64,000 bases of DNA from Hyphomicrobiaceae bacterium. Lineage in GTDB: Bacteria; Pseudomonadota; Alphaproteobacteria; Rhizobiales; Devosiaceae. The notes beneath the pieces were generated by a model, which was given only the letters and a program-made list of their open reading frames with translations, searched no databases and was not told the origin of the DNA. Each line of letters starts with the position of its first letter. Position 1 is the stretch's first letter. Shown here in pieces: positions 1 through 8,421 of this stretch. A program made the translations under genes and the position numbers. The DNA lies in assembly GCA_020638095.1 (NCBI GenBank), contig JACKJF010000004.1, positions 874,310 to 938,309 on the forward strand, read 5' to 3'.

Positions 1-481
1 AGCGCGCGGCGTCTCCCAGGTCGTCGTATACCTTGGACAGGCCAAATTGCGCATATTCACGCAACTGGTCCGGCAATCCGCCGGTTTCGAGCATTGCCTC
101 AAAGTGCCGGACTGTCGCATCCGTTTCCTTGTACCGCTGGTTTTGGGCAAGGCTGAAAAAGGCCTGCGCATCGTTCGGATTGAGCCGCAGAGCGTCGCCA
201 AAAGCAGCCCGCGCCTCGTCCGTCGCCCCCGTCGAGGCGAGAATGGTCGCAAGATTGTGTCTGAGGCTTGCCGACTGCGGCGCCGCCGTGATCGCCTGCT
301 TCATGTCCCTGAGTGCAAGTTTGACGTCGCCGCCCATCGACCAGACACTCATCGCGCGGCAGGCGAGAATCTCAGGATGGCCCGGGTTGACCTTGAGCAA
401 CCGCGTGGCAAGCTCAGCGGCCTCGCGATAGCGGCCCGCGCCGATCAACGCCCAGGCATCCTTTGTCGTCAGCGCCGCCAG
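1..481 (-). CDS. TPR-domain sulfotransferase, N-terminal part (truncated by window edge)
   Basis: Only the N-terminal TPR half is in the window; the frame is open to base 1. It reads as two or more TPR units (AWALIGAGRYREAAELATRL, then ARAAFGDALRLNPNDAQAFF) and ends in GLSKVYDDLGD, aligning with the same segment of the two paralogues upstream on this strand. The frame is closed by a TGA at 494-496 and has no ATG near its beginning. A TGAGGAG Shine-Dalgarno-like stretch sits 8 nt before a CTG codon at 479-481, which I take as the likely but unusual start. A frameshift joining it to an upstream ATG frame is the alternative. By analogy the missing part should hold the PAPS-dependent sulfotransferase domain. 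Confidence 0.7.
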   Translation of the reverse strand, partial: MAALTTKDAWALIGAGRYREAAELATRLLKVNPGHPEILACRAMSVWSMGGDVKLALRDMKQAITAAPQSASLRHNLATILASTGATDEARAAFGDALRLNPNDAQAFFSLAQNQRYKETDATVRHFEAMLETGGLPDQLREYAQFGLSKVYDDLGDAAR

Positions 482-539
482 TTTCGCAACTCCTCACCGC
501 GATTGGCCCTCATGTAATCCAGAGCGCCTCGGCCTTTGA

Positions 540-1997
540 CTATTCTGCGGGAACCTGCCCCGCCGCGCGCCCTGCCTCGAAGTCCGCTTCGATCCAGTCC
601 ATTCCGCCAAACCCTTCGATCATCTTGCCAATATAGGGCTCGTAGGGTTTCCACCGCGCCTTCGAACTCGAATAGACCGGCTGCCTGACCTGCCATTTGC
701 TCGCCGTCATCACCGTCGACCGGTCCGACCGCTCGGGATTGAGGCAATTCGGATTCCACTTGAGGCCAAGAAACTTCAGGAGGCGCCGGACCTGAGGCTC
801 GAAATCCTCGATCAGGTTCTCGTACGACAGGTCAAGGACAGGATTGGGAATGAGGCCACGCGAAATTTCGACGTTTTCCAGCATTTGCCGGTAATAGTGC
901 CCGATCCATTCCTGCCGGAACGAAAAGTCGAGCCCCTTGGCAAAGCGCTTGAAATAGCAGGACAGGCCGATGTCGAGCGGGTGCCGGCGCATGAAGATGA
1001 TCGGCGCGGTTGGATAGAGACGCGAAATCAATGGCAGCATGAAGACGTTCATCGGCATCTTGTCGGTGAACCGCTGCCGCAAGGGGCCCCCCTTCTGGGC
1101 TTCAACCGATTTCCGGATTCGCTGTACGAACTTGGCATATTGCTCTTTGTCAAATGTCCGAAGCATGGTGTGGACGCCGACATTTCGCTCGCCGCGTGCG
1201 ATGATCGCCATGCTCAAATCCTGTTCAACGTCACGCACGGCAAGCAGTTCGCCTGCCGCGTAGACATCCGGGTGCCGGGAGAGAATGGTCTCGACGAGGG
1301 TCGTACCGGAGCGCGGCATCCCCACAATGAAAATCGGTGGATTGGCGCGCTTGCCGCTGTCGTCACAACCTTCCAGACCCAGTTTGGCCAATCGTTTCAG
1401 GTCCGACAATCGTTGCTCAGCCTCGGCTGGTACGTAGGACTTGTCCGAAAGGGCATTTGCCTGGTCTGCCAGCTTGACGGCAATTTCTGGCATCTTGAGG
1501 TCGTCATAAACCTTGCAGAGCGCGAAACCCGCCAGTTCCTTTTGCACCCCCGACAAGTCGCCGCGCTCGAACCGGTCCAGATAGGTACGTACTAACGGCG
1601 TTTCGCTGGTGAACTTTCCCGTGTCCACATAGTTGAAAAGAAAGGCCGTGTTTTGCGGATTGATTGCCAGTGCCTGCTCGAAAAGCGCTCGCGCCTCGTC
1701 ATTTTCGCCCCTGGCGGCGAGCATCATGCCGAGATAGTCGCGAATGCGGGCCGACTTTGGCGCAAGCTGCATGGCGCGCCGCATTTCATCGATGCTTGTT
1801 TCCGCATCGATGCCCTGCTGCCAGTTCGCAAATGCCCTGACGGCGATGGCGCCTGCATTGCTCGGGTGCAGGCGCAGGATCTGCTCGCACATTTTGACGG
1901 CCGCGTCATGTCGCGACGCCGAAAGCAGGGCGAGCGCCTGTTCAACGCTCACCGTTTCCGGCTTGTTCAGAAGGGTAGCTGATGGAAGCTGCGCCAT
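540..1997 (-). CDS. TPR-containing sulfotransferase (paralogue 2 of a tandem trio)
   Basis: This 485-residue protein probably transfers sulfate from PAPS to an unidentified acceptor. Residues about 20-200 are TPR helices (for example EARALFEQALAINPQNTAFL near 101-120). From about 220 there is a Sulfotransfer_3-type domain opening with the 5'-phosphosulfate loop IFIVGMPRSGTTLVE (222-236), followed later by MRRHPLDIGLSCYFKRF, the usual 3'-phosphate region. There is no signal peptide, so it is probably cytoplasmic. The preceding paralogue ends 41 bp upstream and a third begins about 58 bp downstream, suggesting one transcript. The start ATG follows a purine-rich AAAGGCCGAG. The acceptor (capsule, exopolysaccharide or lipid) cannot be told from sequence. 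Confidence 0.85.
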   Translation of the reverse strand: MAQLPSATLLNKPETVSVEQALALLSASRHDAAVKMCEQILRLHPSNAGAIAVRAFANWQQGIDAETSIDEMRRAMQLAPKSARIRDYLGMMLAARGENDEARALFEQALAINPQNTAFLFNYVDTGKFTSETPLVRTYLDRFERGDLSGVQKELAGFALCKVYDDLKMPEIAVKLADQANALSDKSYVPAEAEQRLSDLKRLAKLGLEGCDDSGKRANPPIFIVGMPRSGTTLVETILSRHPDVYAAGELLAVRDVEQDLSMAIIARGERNVGVHTMLRTFDKEQYAKFVQRIRKSVEAQKGGPLRQRFTDKMPMNVFMLPLISRLYPTAPIIFMRRHPLDIGLSCYFKRFAKGLDFSFRQEWIGHYYRQMLENVEISRGLIPNPVLDLSYENLIEDFEPQVRRLLKFLGLKWNPNCLNPERSDRSTVMTASKWQVRQPVYSSSKARWKPYEPYIGKMIEGFGGMDWIEADFEAGRAAGQVPAE

Positions 1998-2038
1998 CTC
2001 GGCCTTTCGCGTCGGATTGCCGCCTTAATAGTCAGCGG

Positions 2039-3493
2039 TCAGTTCCTGGTCCGGCCGGCTGCCCGGCCTTCTTCGAAGTCCTTTTCGATCCAGTCCATCC
2101 CGCCGAACCCTTCGATCATCCTGCCGATGTAGGGCTCGTATCGTTTCCACCTTGCCCTGGAACTCGAATAGACCGGCTGCCGCACTTGCCATTTGCTGGC
2201 CGTCATGACCGTCGACCGGTCCGTTTGTTCGGGGTTCAGGCACGCGGGATTCCACTTGAGGCCAACGAAATCGAGCAGCCGGCGCACCTGGGGCTCAAAG
2301 TCTTCAATCAGGGTCTCATAACTGAGATCGAGCACGGGGTTGGGGATGATCCGCCGCGAAATCTCCACATGCTCTTCCATGCGGCGGTAATAGTGCCCAA
2401 CCGCCTCCTGGTGGAACGCGAATTCCAGCCCCTTTGTAAACCGCTTGAAATAGCAGGAAAGGCCGATGTCGAGGGGATGTCGGCGCATGTAAACGATCGG
2501 TGCCGTCGGAAAGAGCCGCGAAATGAGCGTCAGTTTAAAGGCGTTCATCGGCATCTTGTCGGTGTAGCGGTGCCTGATGGTCCGTTCGGCCTGCCGCTCG
2601 ACCAGCCGCTTCATTTCTTGAACGCGTTTTGCATAAACTTCCTTCGGCACAGTCACCAGCATCGTGTGCGGACCTAGGTCTCTGCGACCCTGACCCATGA
2701 GATGCGCCCCCATGAGCTGTTCGATGTGCGACACCGCCAGCAATTCACCTGCGGCATAGACCTCGGGGTGGCGCGACAGAATGGTCTCGACCAGCGTGGT
2801 GCCCGACCGCGGCATGCCGACGATGAAGATCGGCGGGCTCGCGCGCTTGCCGCTATCCGCCACGCCGTCGAAGCCGACCTGTGCCAGGCGAACCAGATCC
2901 CGCGTTCGATCATCGAGAAGCTTGGGATTGTATGGCCGGTTCGACAGGGAATTGGCGACGTCAGCAACTTCAATGGCCCGCTGTGGCATCTTCAGGTCAT
3001 CGTAGACTTTGGCAAGGGCAAAGCCGACCATTTCACGTTGCGCCGGAATGTACTCGTCCGAAAGAAACCGTTCGTAGAACGATCGGATCAGCGGCGTTTC
3101 CTCGGTGAACTTGGTCACGTCGACATAGTTGAACAGCGCCGAGGTGTTGTTTGGGTCCAACCGCAACGCCTGCTCGAAAAGCCGCTTGGATTCGTCCAGG
3201 TCTTCGGTGGTGGCGAGGATATTTGCCAGATAGTTGTGAGCGGTCGAAGAGTCGGGCGCCATGGCCAGGGCGCGGCGCGCCTCGGCAATGCAATATTTCG
3301 GGTCCCGGTGGAGTTGCCAGAAGGCCAACGCGCGAACCGAAACGGCCGTTGCGTTGTCAGGCATCACCGCAAGCACCTGATCGCACATTTTGGCGGCGGC
3401 CTCGTATTTCGCCTCGGCCATCAGCCGGAGCGCCTGATCGACGCTCGCCGTCTCCGGCCGGTTCAACAGTGTGGCAGAAGGAAGCTGTGCCAT
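2039..3493 (-). CDS. TPR-containing sulfotransferase (paralogue 1 of a tandem trio)
   Basis: This 484-residue protein has the same architecture as the next gene on this strand: N-terminal TPRs, then a sulfotransferase domain with the PAPS loop IFIVGMPRSGTTLVE and the MRRHPLDIGLSCYFKRF segment. Both proteins start with MAQLPSATLLN and share long identical stretches in the catalytic half, while the TPR halves diverge more. That pattern fits tandem duplication followed by diversification of the interaction domain. It is probably the first gene of the cluster, because the gene beyond it (nucleoside hydrolase) is divergent. Cytoplasmic location is inferred from the lack of a signal peptide. Confidence 0.85.
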   Translation of the reverse strand: MAQLPSATLLNRPETASVDQALRLMAEAKYEAAAKMCDQVLAVMPDNATAVSVRALAFWQLHRDPKYCIAEARRALAMAPDSSTAHNYLANILATTEDLDESKRLFEQALRLDPNNTSALFNYVDVTKFTEETPLIRSFYERFLSDEYIPAQREMVGFALAKVYDDLKMPQRAIEVADVANSLSNRPYNPKLLDDRTRDLVRLAQVGFDGVADSGKRASPPIFIVGMPRSGTTLVETILSRHPEVYAAGELLAVSHIEQLMGAHLMGQGRRDLGPHTMLVTVPKEVYAKRVQEMKRLVERQAERTIRHRYTDKMPMNAFKLTLISRLFPTAPIVYMRRHPLDIGLSCYFKRFTKGLEFAFHQEAVGHYYRRMEEHVEISRRIIPNPVLDLSYETLIEDFEPQVRRLLDFVGLKWNPACLNPEQTDRSTVMTASKWQVRQPVYSSSRARWKRYEPYIGRMIEGFGGMDWIEKDFEEGRAAGRTRN

Positions 3494-3613
3494 GGTTTTC
3501 GTCCGCTCTTGTTCTAATCCTGCAAATGGGACATAGGTTTTGCGCCTCCCCGCAGGCGCACGTCCTCATATGATGCCTGCACCCGCATTGTCCAATCCCG
3601 AAGGTGAATTTTA

Positions 3614-4555
3614 ATGTCCGCGCCGCGTCCCATCATCATCGATACCGATCCGGGACAGGACGATGCGGTTGCCATTTTGCTGGCGCTCGCGTCGCCCGAG
3701 CTTGACGTCAGGGGCATTGTTACTGTCGCCGGAAATGTGGGGCTGAAACAGAACTCGATCAACGCCCGCAAGATCATTGAACTGGCCTCCCGAACCGACG
3801 TACCCGTTCATGCGGGCAGCGCGGCGCCGCTAAGGCGAAATCTGGTAACCGCCGAGCATGTTCACGGCAAGACCGGCCTCGACGGATCGAACTTGCCCGA
3901 TCCTTCCTTTTCACTTGCGTCGCACGATGGCGTCGCGTTTCTCATCAAGACGATTCTTGAGAGCCCAGAGCCGATCACCCTCTGCGCGCTGGGTCCGCTC
4001 ACCAACATCGCCGACGCCATATCGCGCGCGCCCGAGATCCTGCCCTATATCCGCCAGCTCGTTCTCATGGGCGGCGCCTATTTCGAGGTGGGCAACATCA
4101 CCCCGGCAGCCGAATTCAACATCTATGTCGATCCTGAAGCCGCCGACATCGTCTTTCATTCCGGCCTCGATATCGTCGTTCTGCCGCTCGACGTCACGCA
4201 CCAGGCCCTGGCAACCCTCGACCGCCTCGAAAAGATCAGGGCCATCGGCAATCGTTCCGGCGACACGGTTGCCGGCATGCTGCATTTTTCGGAGCGTTTC
4301 GACCTCGAAAAGTACGGCTGGCAAGGTGCTCCCCTGCACGACCCGACCGTCATCGCCTACCTCCTCCAGCCCGACCTGTTCTCGGGCCGCAAGATCAATA
4401 TCGAGATCGAGACAAAGTCGGACCTCACGCGCGGCATGACGGTCGCCGACTACTGGCAGATCACCGATCGCGAAAAGAATGCGCTCTACCTGCGCAACAT
4501 CGACGCCAGCGGGTTTTTCGAATTGCTGACCGATCGCCTGAAGCGGCTGCCGTAG
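3614..4555 (+). CDS. Inosine-uridine preferring nucleoside hydrolase family protein
   Basis: This protein of 313 residues, the usual family length, hydrolyses N-glycosidic bonds of ribonucleosides for purine and pyrimidine salvage. The calcium-binding hallmark DTDPGQDDA lies at residues 10-18, where the family consensus is DTDPGxDDA. The later motifs LMGGAYFEVGNITPAAEFN and the catalytic-histidine region PLHDPTVIAYL are also present. It starts 120 bp from the divergent sulfotransferase cluster, with a GAAGGTGA ribosome site before the ATG. Substrate preference is not predictable. The family call is secure. Confidence 0.93.
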   Translation: MSAPRPIIIDTDPGQDDAVAILLALASPELDVRGIVTVAGNVGLKQNSINARKIIELASRTDVPVHAGSAAPLRRNLVTAEHVHGKTGLDGSNLPDPSFSLASHDGVAFLIKTILESPEPITLCALGPLTNIADAISRAPEILPYIRQLVLMGGAYFEVGNITPAAEFNIYVDPEAADIVFHSGLDIVVLPLDVTHQALATLDRLEKIRAIGNRSGDTVAGMLHFSERFDLEKYGWQGAPLHDPTVIAYLLQPDLFSGRKINIEIETKSDLTRGMTVADYWQITDREKNALYLRNIDASGFFELLTDRLKRLP

Positions 4556-4575
4556 TCGACTGAATTGCATCATGT

Positions 4576-4652
4576 TGGTGGGCCCGGCAGGACTCGAACC
4601 TGCAACCAGACCGTTATGAGCGGTCGGCTCTAACCAATTGAGCTACAGGCCC
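4576..4652 (-). tRNA. tRNA with CAT anticodon (probably Ile2, otherwise elongator Met)
   Basis: On the minus strand the 77-nt sequence folds as a full cloverleaf. The acceptor GGGCCTG pairs with CGGGCCC, the D stem is GCTC/GAGC, and the anticodon stem GACCG/CGGTC holds loop CTCATAA (anticodon CAT). The T stem is GCAGG/CCTGC with loop TTCGAGT, and CCA is encoded. The anticodon and GC-rich acceptor resemble tRNA-Ile2, whose C34 is changed to lysidine, more than an elongator Met tRNA. The identity is inferred. Confidence 0.92.
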
Positions 4653-4804
4653 ACCTGCTCCCATCGGAAGCATCCGGCTCATATCAGCACTTGCCGGCGA
4701 GGCAAAGCCGCAATCGCCGTCGCCGTTTCGCGACTGCAGCGTCAAACTTCCGACACCAATCGGCGCTTTGCTTTGCGCCACCGACGTTCAAGAAAGAGAC
4801 CACC

Positions 4805-5503
4805 ATGTCCCGCCCACTTCTCGCGCTGGCCGCAAGCCTTGCCCTCCTCACCGCTCCCGCTTTTGCCCAGGAAGCGCCTGCCCCCACGATGAACCTGACA
4901 GGCACCGGCGAGGTTGTTGCCGAACCCGACATGGCGACCATGACCTCGGGCCTCGTCACCGAGGCCAAGACCGCCCGCGAAGCACTCGACGCCAACAATT
5001 CCGCCATGCTCGAAATCTTCAAGGTTCTTGAAGCCGCCGGCATCGACCAGCGCGACATTCAGACTTCGAACTTCTCGGTTCAGCCTGAATATGCCCGCAA
5101 CAACGATAGCGGCGTCGCCCGCATCACCGGCTATTCGGTTTCCAACAACGTTACGGTGCGTGTGCGCGACCTCGAAAATCTCGGTTCGATGATCGACGCC
5201 TTCGTTTCTGTTGGCGCCAACCAGATCAACGACATTTCGTTCGGAACCGACGACACGACCGCCCTTTACGACGAAGCGCGCCGCGCCGCCGTTACCGACG
5301 CACTGGCCAAGGCCCAGCTTTATGCCGACGCCGCGCATGTGACCCTCGGCCCCATCGTGTCGATCACCGAATCTGGCGGCCCGGTCCCCTACGTCGCCGA
5401 CATGGCCATGATGCGCGTAGCCGCCGAAGCTGTGCCCATGGCCTCGGGCGAGCTGACCATATCGAGCTCGGTCAACATCACCTGGGCGCTGACCGACAAT
5501 TAG
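4805..5503 (+). CDS. SIMPL (DUF541) domain secreted protein
   Basis: This 232-residue protein has a Sec signal peptide (about 1-22, ending PAFAQ), then a SIMPL/DUF541 domain opening with LTGTGEVVAEPDMATMTSGL. The family includes YggE-type proteins linked to reduced oxidative stress, but its biochemical role is unsettled. Further family features are QTSNFSVQPEY, ITGYSVSNNVTVRVRDL and ALAKAQLYADAAHVTLGPIV. I chose the ATG at 4805 because it gives a clean signal peptide and follows AAGAAAGAG; an in-frame extension to 4691 would bury the signal. It is monocistronic, with a convergent TauE-family gene after it. Confidence 0.9.
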   Translation: MSRPLLALAASLALLTAPAFAQEAPAPTMNLTGTGEVVAEPDMATMTSGLVTEAKTAREALDANNSAMLEIFKVLEAAGIDQRDIQTSNFSVQPEYARNNDSGVARITGYSVSNNVTVRVRDLENLGSMIDAFVSVGANQINDISFGTDDTTALYDEARRAAVTDALAKAQLYADAAHVTLGPIVSITESGGPVPYVADMAMMRVAAEAVPMASGELTISSSVNITWALTDN

Positions 5504-5525
5504 GCCTTGGCGAGAATGCAGGCGG

Positions 5526-6344
5526 TCAGCTGATCGCCTGCCACAACATCCTCAGTCCGACGATCAGAAGGAACACGGCGAACACCCGTTCGAGCTGTTT
5601 CTTGTCGAGCCGGTGCGCCAGCGCCGCGCCGTAAGGCGCGGCGATTGCCGCGGCAACCCCGATCACGATCATGGCTGGAATATTGATGTAGCCGAGACTG
5701 AATGGCGGCCGCCCGTCGACGGTCCAGCCTGAAATGACGAAGCCCAGCGCGCCCGGAATGGCAATCAGCACGCCGAGCGCCGCTCCCGTTCCCACCGCCT
5801 TGTGCATCGGGTTGCCGAAGGCCGAAAGGGTTGGCACGCTGAGCGATCCGCCGCCAATTCCCATCAGCGCGGAAATGTAGCCAACCACGAATGCCGAGAT
5901 GCGGTTCGTCAGTTTCGAGCCGCCAAGCGAGGCCATCAGCATCTTTTGTACCGGCAGCACAACGTTGAAGGCCAGAAAGATGGCGACGACGCCAAAAATG
6001 ATGCGCAACGTATCGCCCGAGTAAATCCGGGCCATCAGGCCACCGAGAAGCGAGGCAACGACAATGGGCACGCCCCAAAGCTTGAGCACATCCACCATCA
6101 CGGCGCCGCGCTGGTGATGCGCACGCGCACTCATGAGCCCCGTCGAAATGATGATCGCCAGAGACGTTCCGACCGACACGTGTTGATAGACTTCCGGATC
6201 GAACCCGAGAAAGCCAAAGGTCAGCGCCATCGCCGGCACCATGACGATGCCACCCCCGACCCCGAGCAAGCCCGCCATGATGCCGGCGACAATGCCGGAA
6301 GCAACAAGTGCCACGACCAGCGGTAGATAGGTCATCAGGTCCAT
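5526..6344 (-). CDS. TauE/SafE family anion exporter
   Basis: This 272-residue inner-membrane protein of the TauE/SafE (DUF81) family is predicted to move sulfite, sulfonate or related organic anions. It has about eight hydrophobic segments and the duplicated glycine-rich motif of the family: GLLGVGGGIVMVPAM near the N-terminus and ALMGIGGGSLSVPTL in the second half. Its ATG directly abuts the TGA of the ankyrin lipoprotein gene, making it the last gene of a four-gene operon (ArsR-type regulator, YjbQ, ankyrin, TauE). The substrate is unknown, and the neighbours do not obviously point to sulfur metabolism. Confidence 0.9.
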   Translation of the reverse strand: MDLMTYLPLVVALVASGIVAGIMAGLLGVGGGIVMVPAMALTFGFLGFDPEVYQHVSVGTSLAIIISTGLMSARAHHQRGAVMVDVLKLWGVPIVVASLLGGLMARIYSGDTLRIIFGVVAIFLAFNVVLPVQKMLMASLGGSKLTNRISAFVVGYISALMGIGGGSLSVPTLSAFGNPMHKAVGTGAALGVLIAIPGALGFVISGWTVDGRPPFSLGYINIPAMIVIGVAAAIAAPYGAALAHRLDKKQLERVFAVFLLIVGLRMLWQAIS

Positions 6345-6806
6345 TCATTGCGCTCCGGCAATCAGATCGAGAACTTGCTGCCGCCGGTCCGGCGGTCGGG
6401 CACAAACCACCTCATCGAGGCTTTCACCGTTCTTTCCGGTTTGCGACAAGCTAGCGCCTGAACGGATAAGAAGGTCGACAATCGCCACGTTGCACCAGCC
6501 CGCGGCATTGTGGAGCGCTGGCCGGCCCTCGGAGTTGACAGCGCTCAAATCAGCGCCAGCAGTGACCAGCGCCTCGGTCACCTCGAGGCCGCCCCGCGCA
6601 CCGGTTGCCAGATAGATCAGCGGGTCGCCCTCGGCCGTTGTATAGTTCGGATCGCCGCCTTCGGCGAGATATTGTCTGAGCGTCACGACGTCATTCTGGA
6701 CCACCGCCGTAACCACCGGCGGTTCGCGTTGTGGCCGCGTCTGGCTGCACCCCGCCACTGACATTGCAGCGATCAGGACCAGTATTAGCAGGACGTTTGC
6801 GCGCAT
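6345..6806 (-). CDS. Ankyrin-repeat lipoprotein
   Basis: This 153-residue protein begins with a lipoprotein signal peptide whose lipobox SVAGC places the acylated Cys near residue 20. Three short ankyrin-like repeats follow, with motifs such as VTLRQYLAEGGDPNYTTAEG, EALVTAGADLSAVNSEGRPA and VDLLIRSGASLSQTGKNGES. It is probably anchored to a membrane facing the periplasm and mediates a protein contact. It lies 3 bp after the YjbQ stop and directly abuts the TauE gene, so it is co-transcribed with both. Its partner is unknown. Confidence 0.8.
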   Translation of the reverse strand: MRANVLLILVLIAAMSVAGCSQTRPQREPPVVTAVVQNDVVTLRQYLAEGGDPNYTTAEGDPLIYLATGARGGLEVTEALVTAGADLSAVNSEGRPALHNAAGWCNVAIVDLLIRSGASLSQTGKNGESLDEVVCARPPDRRQQVLDLIAGAQ

Positions 6807-6809
6807 GGC

Positions 6810-7229
6810 TCACTCTCCCGTCACGTTGAAAACGATCTGGCGCCGGTGCGGACGTCTGCGGTGCTCGAAGAGATAGATGCCCTGCCAGGTGCCAAGAACG
6901 GTTCGTCCGTCGATTATCGGGATCGAAAGCGAAACCTGAGTTAACGCTGCCTTCACATGTGCAGGCATGTCGTCGGGACCTTCGAGCGTATGAACGAAAT
7001 AGTCGAGATCCTCGGGCACCAGCCGCGCAAAGAAGGCCATCAGGTCCCTTTGCACATCCGGATCGGCATTTTCCTGAATCGTGAGGGAACAGGACGTGTG
7101 CCGGCAGAAGAGCACAAGCATGCCGGTCTCAACGCCGCTGTTGCCAACCTCACGCTCCACCTCCTCGGTGAACTCGTAGAGCCCCTGTCCGCGTGTTTCG
7201 ATGACTAGCTGGCCAACCTGCTGGATCAT
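6810..7229 (-). CDS. YjbQ / UPF0047 family protein (secondary thiamine-phosphate synthase type)
   Basis: This 139-residue small cytoplasmic protein is full length for UPF0047/YjbQ. Family signatures are visible: LFCRHTSCSLTIQENADPDV, then DYFVHTLEGPDDMPAHVKAA, and GTWQGIYLFEHR at the end. Some homologues show weak thiamine-phosphate synthase activity; the physiological role is not settled. The start ATG at 7229 overlaps the upstream regulator's TGA as ATGA, indicating translational coupling, and removes a low-complexity N-terminal extension. Confidence 0.9.
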   Translation of the reverse strand: MIQQVGQLVIETRGQGLYEFTEEVEREVGNSGVETGMLVLFCRHTSCSLTIQENADPDVQRDLMAFFARLVPEDLDYFVHTLEGPDDMPAHVKAALTQVSLSIPIIDGRTVLGTWQGIYLFEHRRRPHRRQIVFNVTGE

Positions 7230-7543
7230 CGGACGTCCCGCCCCCGCCGCTCGTCCGGCATCAGGTCCTTGAGGCGTACCTTTTCGAACCTTCGGAGCCA
7301 CCCGATCGCAACCTTGTTGAACGGCAACGGGTTCAGATAGTGCCGCCGCTCGCGGCCGTCACGTCGCGTCAGAACCAGCCCGGCACGTTCGAGAATGCGC
7401 AAGTGCTTGTCCGCCGCCTGCCGCGTGATACCGGCATCATTTGCCAACTGACTGACCGATCGGCCAGCCTCCTTCAGCAGCGCGTCGAGCATCTGACGAC
7501 GGTGCGTATCGGCCAATGCCTGAAATACGGAATCGCGATCCAT
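7226..7543 (-). CDS. ArsR-family winged-helix transcriptional regulator
   Basis: This 105-residue regulator carries the helix-turn-helix of ArsR-like proteins: VFQALADTHRRQMLDALL, then SVSQLANDAGITRQAADKHL as the recognition region, and a wing around RRDGRERRHYLNP. No metal-binding CxC is present, so it resembles the non-metal ArsR group often paired with SRPBCC proteins. The ATG at 7543 gives the canonical MDRDSVFQALAD start; a longer in-frame start lacks support. It heads the operon with YjbQ, ankyrin and TauE genes and may autoregulate it (inference). Confidence 0.85.
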   Translation of the reverse strand: MDRDSVFQALADTHRRQMLDALLKEAGRSVSQLANDAGITRQAADKHLRILERAGLVLTRRDGRERRHYLNPLPFNKVAIGWLRRFEKVRLKDLMPDERRGRDVR

Positions 7544-7687
7544 GACCCCATTGTGCAACCATTTGGCTGCGGATGAAAGCGGCGTCTTCGAAAGCTCAAC
7601 CGTTGCCTGAACTGCGTGAGCAACGCCTGCCAAGCGATTCAGGAGACTCGATTTTTTACCTCACCGGACTTGAATCAGTTTGTGAGG

Positions 7688-8302
7688 TCAAACCCTTCTG
7701 ACCGGCTGACGGATCACCGTCTTCAGTTTCTCCGGCGCAACACGCCGCGGATCGCTGAGATAGATTTCGTGATGGTGTCCCGTTACAGTGAGGCCGTGCG
7801 CGGTCAGGAATTCGGTGTGCATTCGTGCGATCGTCGGCGCTTCGGCCGAATAGGGTCCCACGTGGAGGATTTGCACGCTCAGCCCCTCATCGAACGGCTC
7901 CAGTCTCAGGGTCTCAGGCGGCGTGCCGAGTTTCTCGATCGTCGCGTCGCGCGCCCGCGAAAACGCCTCCTCGGTCACCCAGTCCGGCGCAAGGATCATC
8001 AGGGTCCATTTCCATTCGGCCCGATCGCCGGCAACGAAAGCAGCCATGTCGTCGGCCCACCAAAGGCCTTCGAGCGGCGGCACGACATGGTCCCTGCCCA
8101 GATCATTCTTCGCCCAGAATTTGAGCCAATAGGCAATCGCATAAAGCCACTGAACCGACCGAGCATAAGTCGGTGAACTGTTGGGGTCGCCCTGTCCATC
8201 GACCTTGAAAAATTGCAGCTTCGGCACTTCGACCGTGCTGAAATCCTTTGCCGAAGGTTGGTAGAGGTTTTTCAGCTCTTTTCTGAAATCGCGCTTTTCC
8301 AT
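7688..8302 (-). CDS. GyrI-like small-molecule-binding domain protein
   Basis: This 204-residue protein matches standalone GyrI-like/effector-binding proteins: MEKRDFRKELKNLYQPSAKD at the start, FFKVDGQGDPN, EWKWTLMILAPDWVTEE, and LSVQILHVGPYSAEAPTI with HHHEIYLSDPRRVAPEKLKT at the end. Such proteins bind small hydrophobic or toxic compounds, and some hydrolyse cyclopropanoid compounds. The ATG at 8302 follows GGAG by 7 nt. It appears monocistronic, between the ArsR-led operon and a divergent secreted protein gene. The ligand is not predictable. Confidence 0.85.
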   Translation of the reverse strand: MEKRDFRKELKNLYQPSAKDFSTVEVPKLQFFKVDGQGDPNSSPTYARSVQWLYAIAYWLKFWAKNDLGRDHVVPPLEGLWWADDMAAFVAGDRAEWKWTLMILAPDWVTEEAFSRARDATIEKLGTPPETLRLEPFDEGLSVQILHVGPYSAEAPTIARMHTEFLTAHGLTVTGHHHEIYLSDPRRVAPEKLKTVIRQPVRRV

Positions 8303-8421
8303 TTTGCCGCTCCTCAATTTGCCCACAAATCCAATTCAGCCTTTCGGCACGCGATGTGATTGACCTAGCGCAACAGTGCGCCATAACCTGTCAGCACCAT
8401 CGCGCGTTTCAGGAGGTCTTT

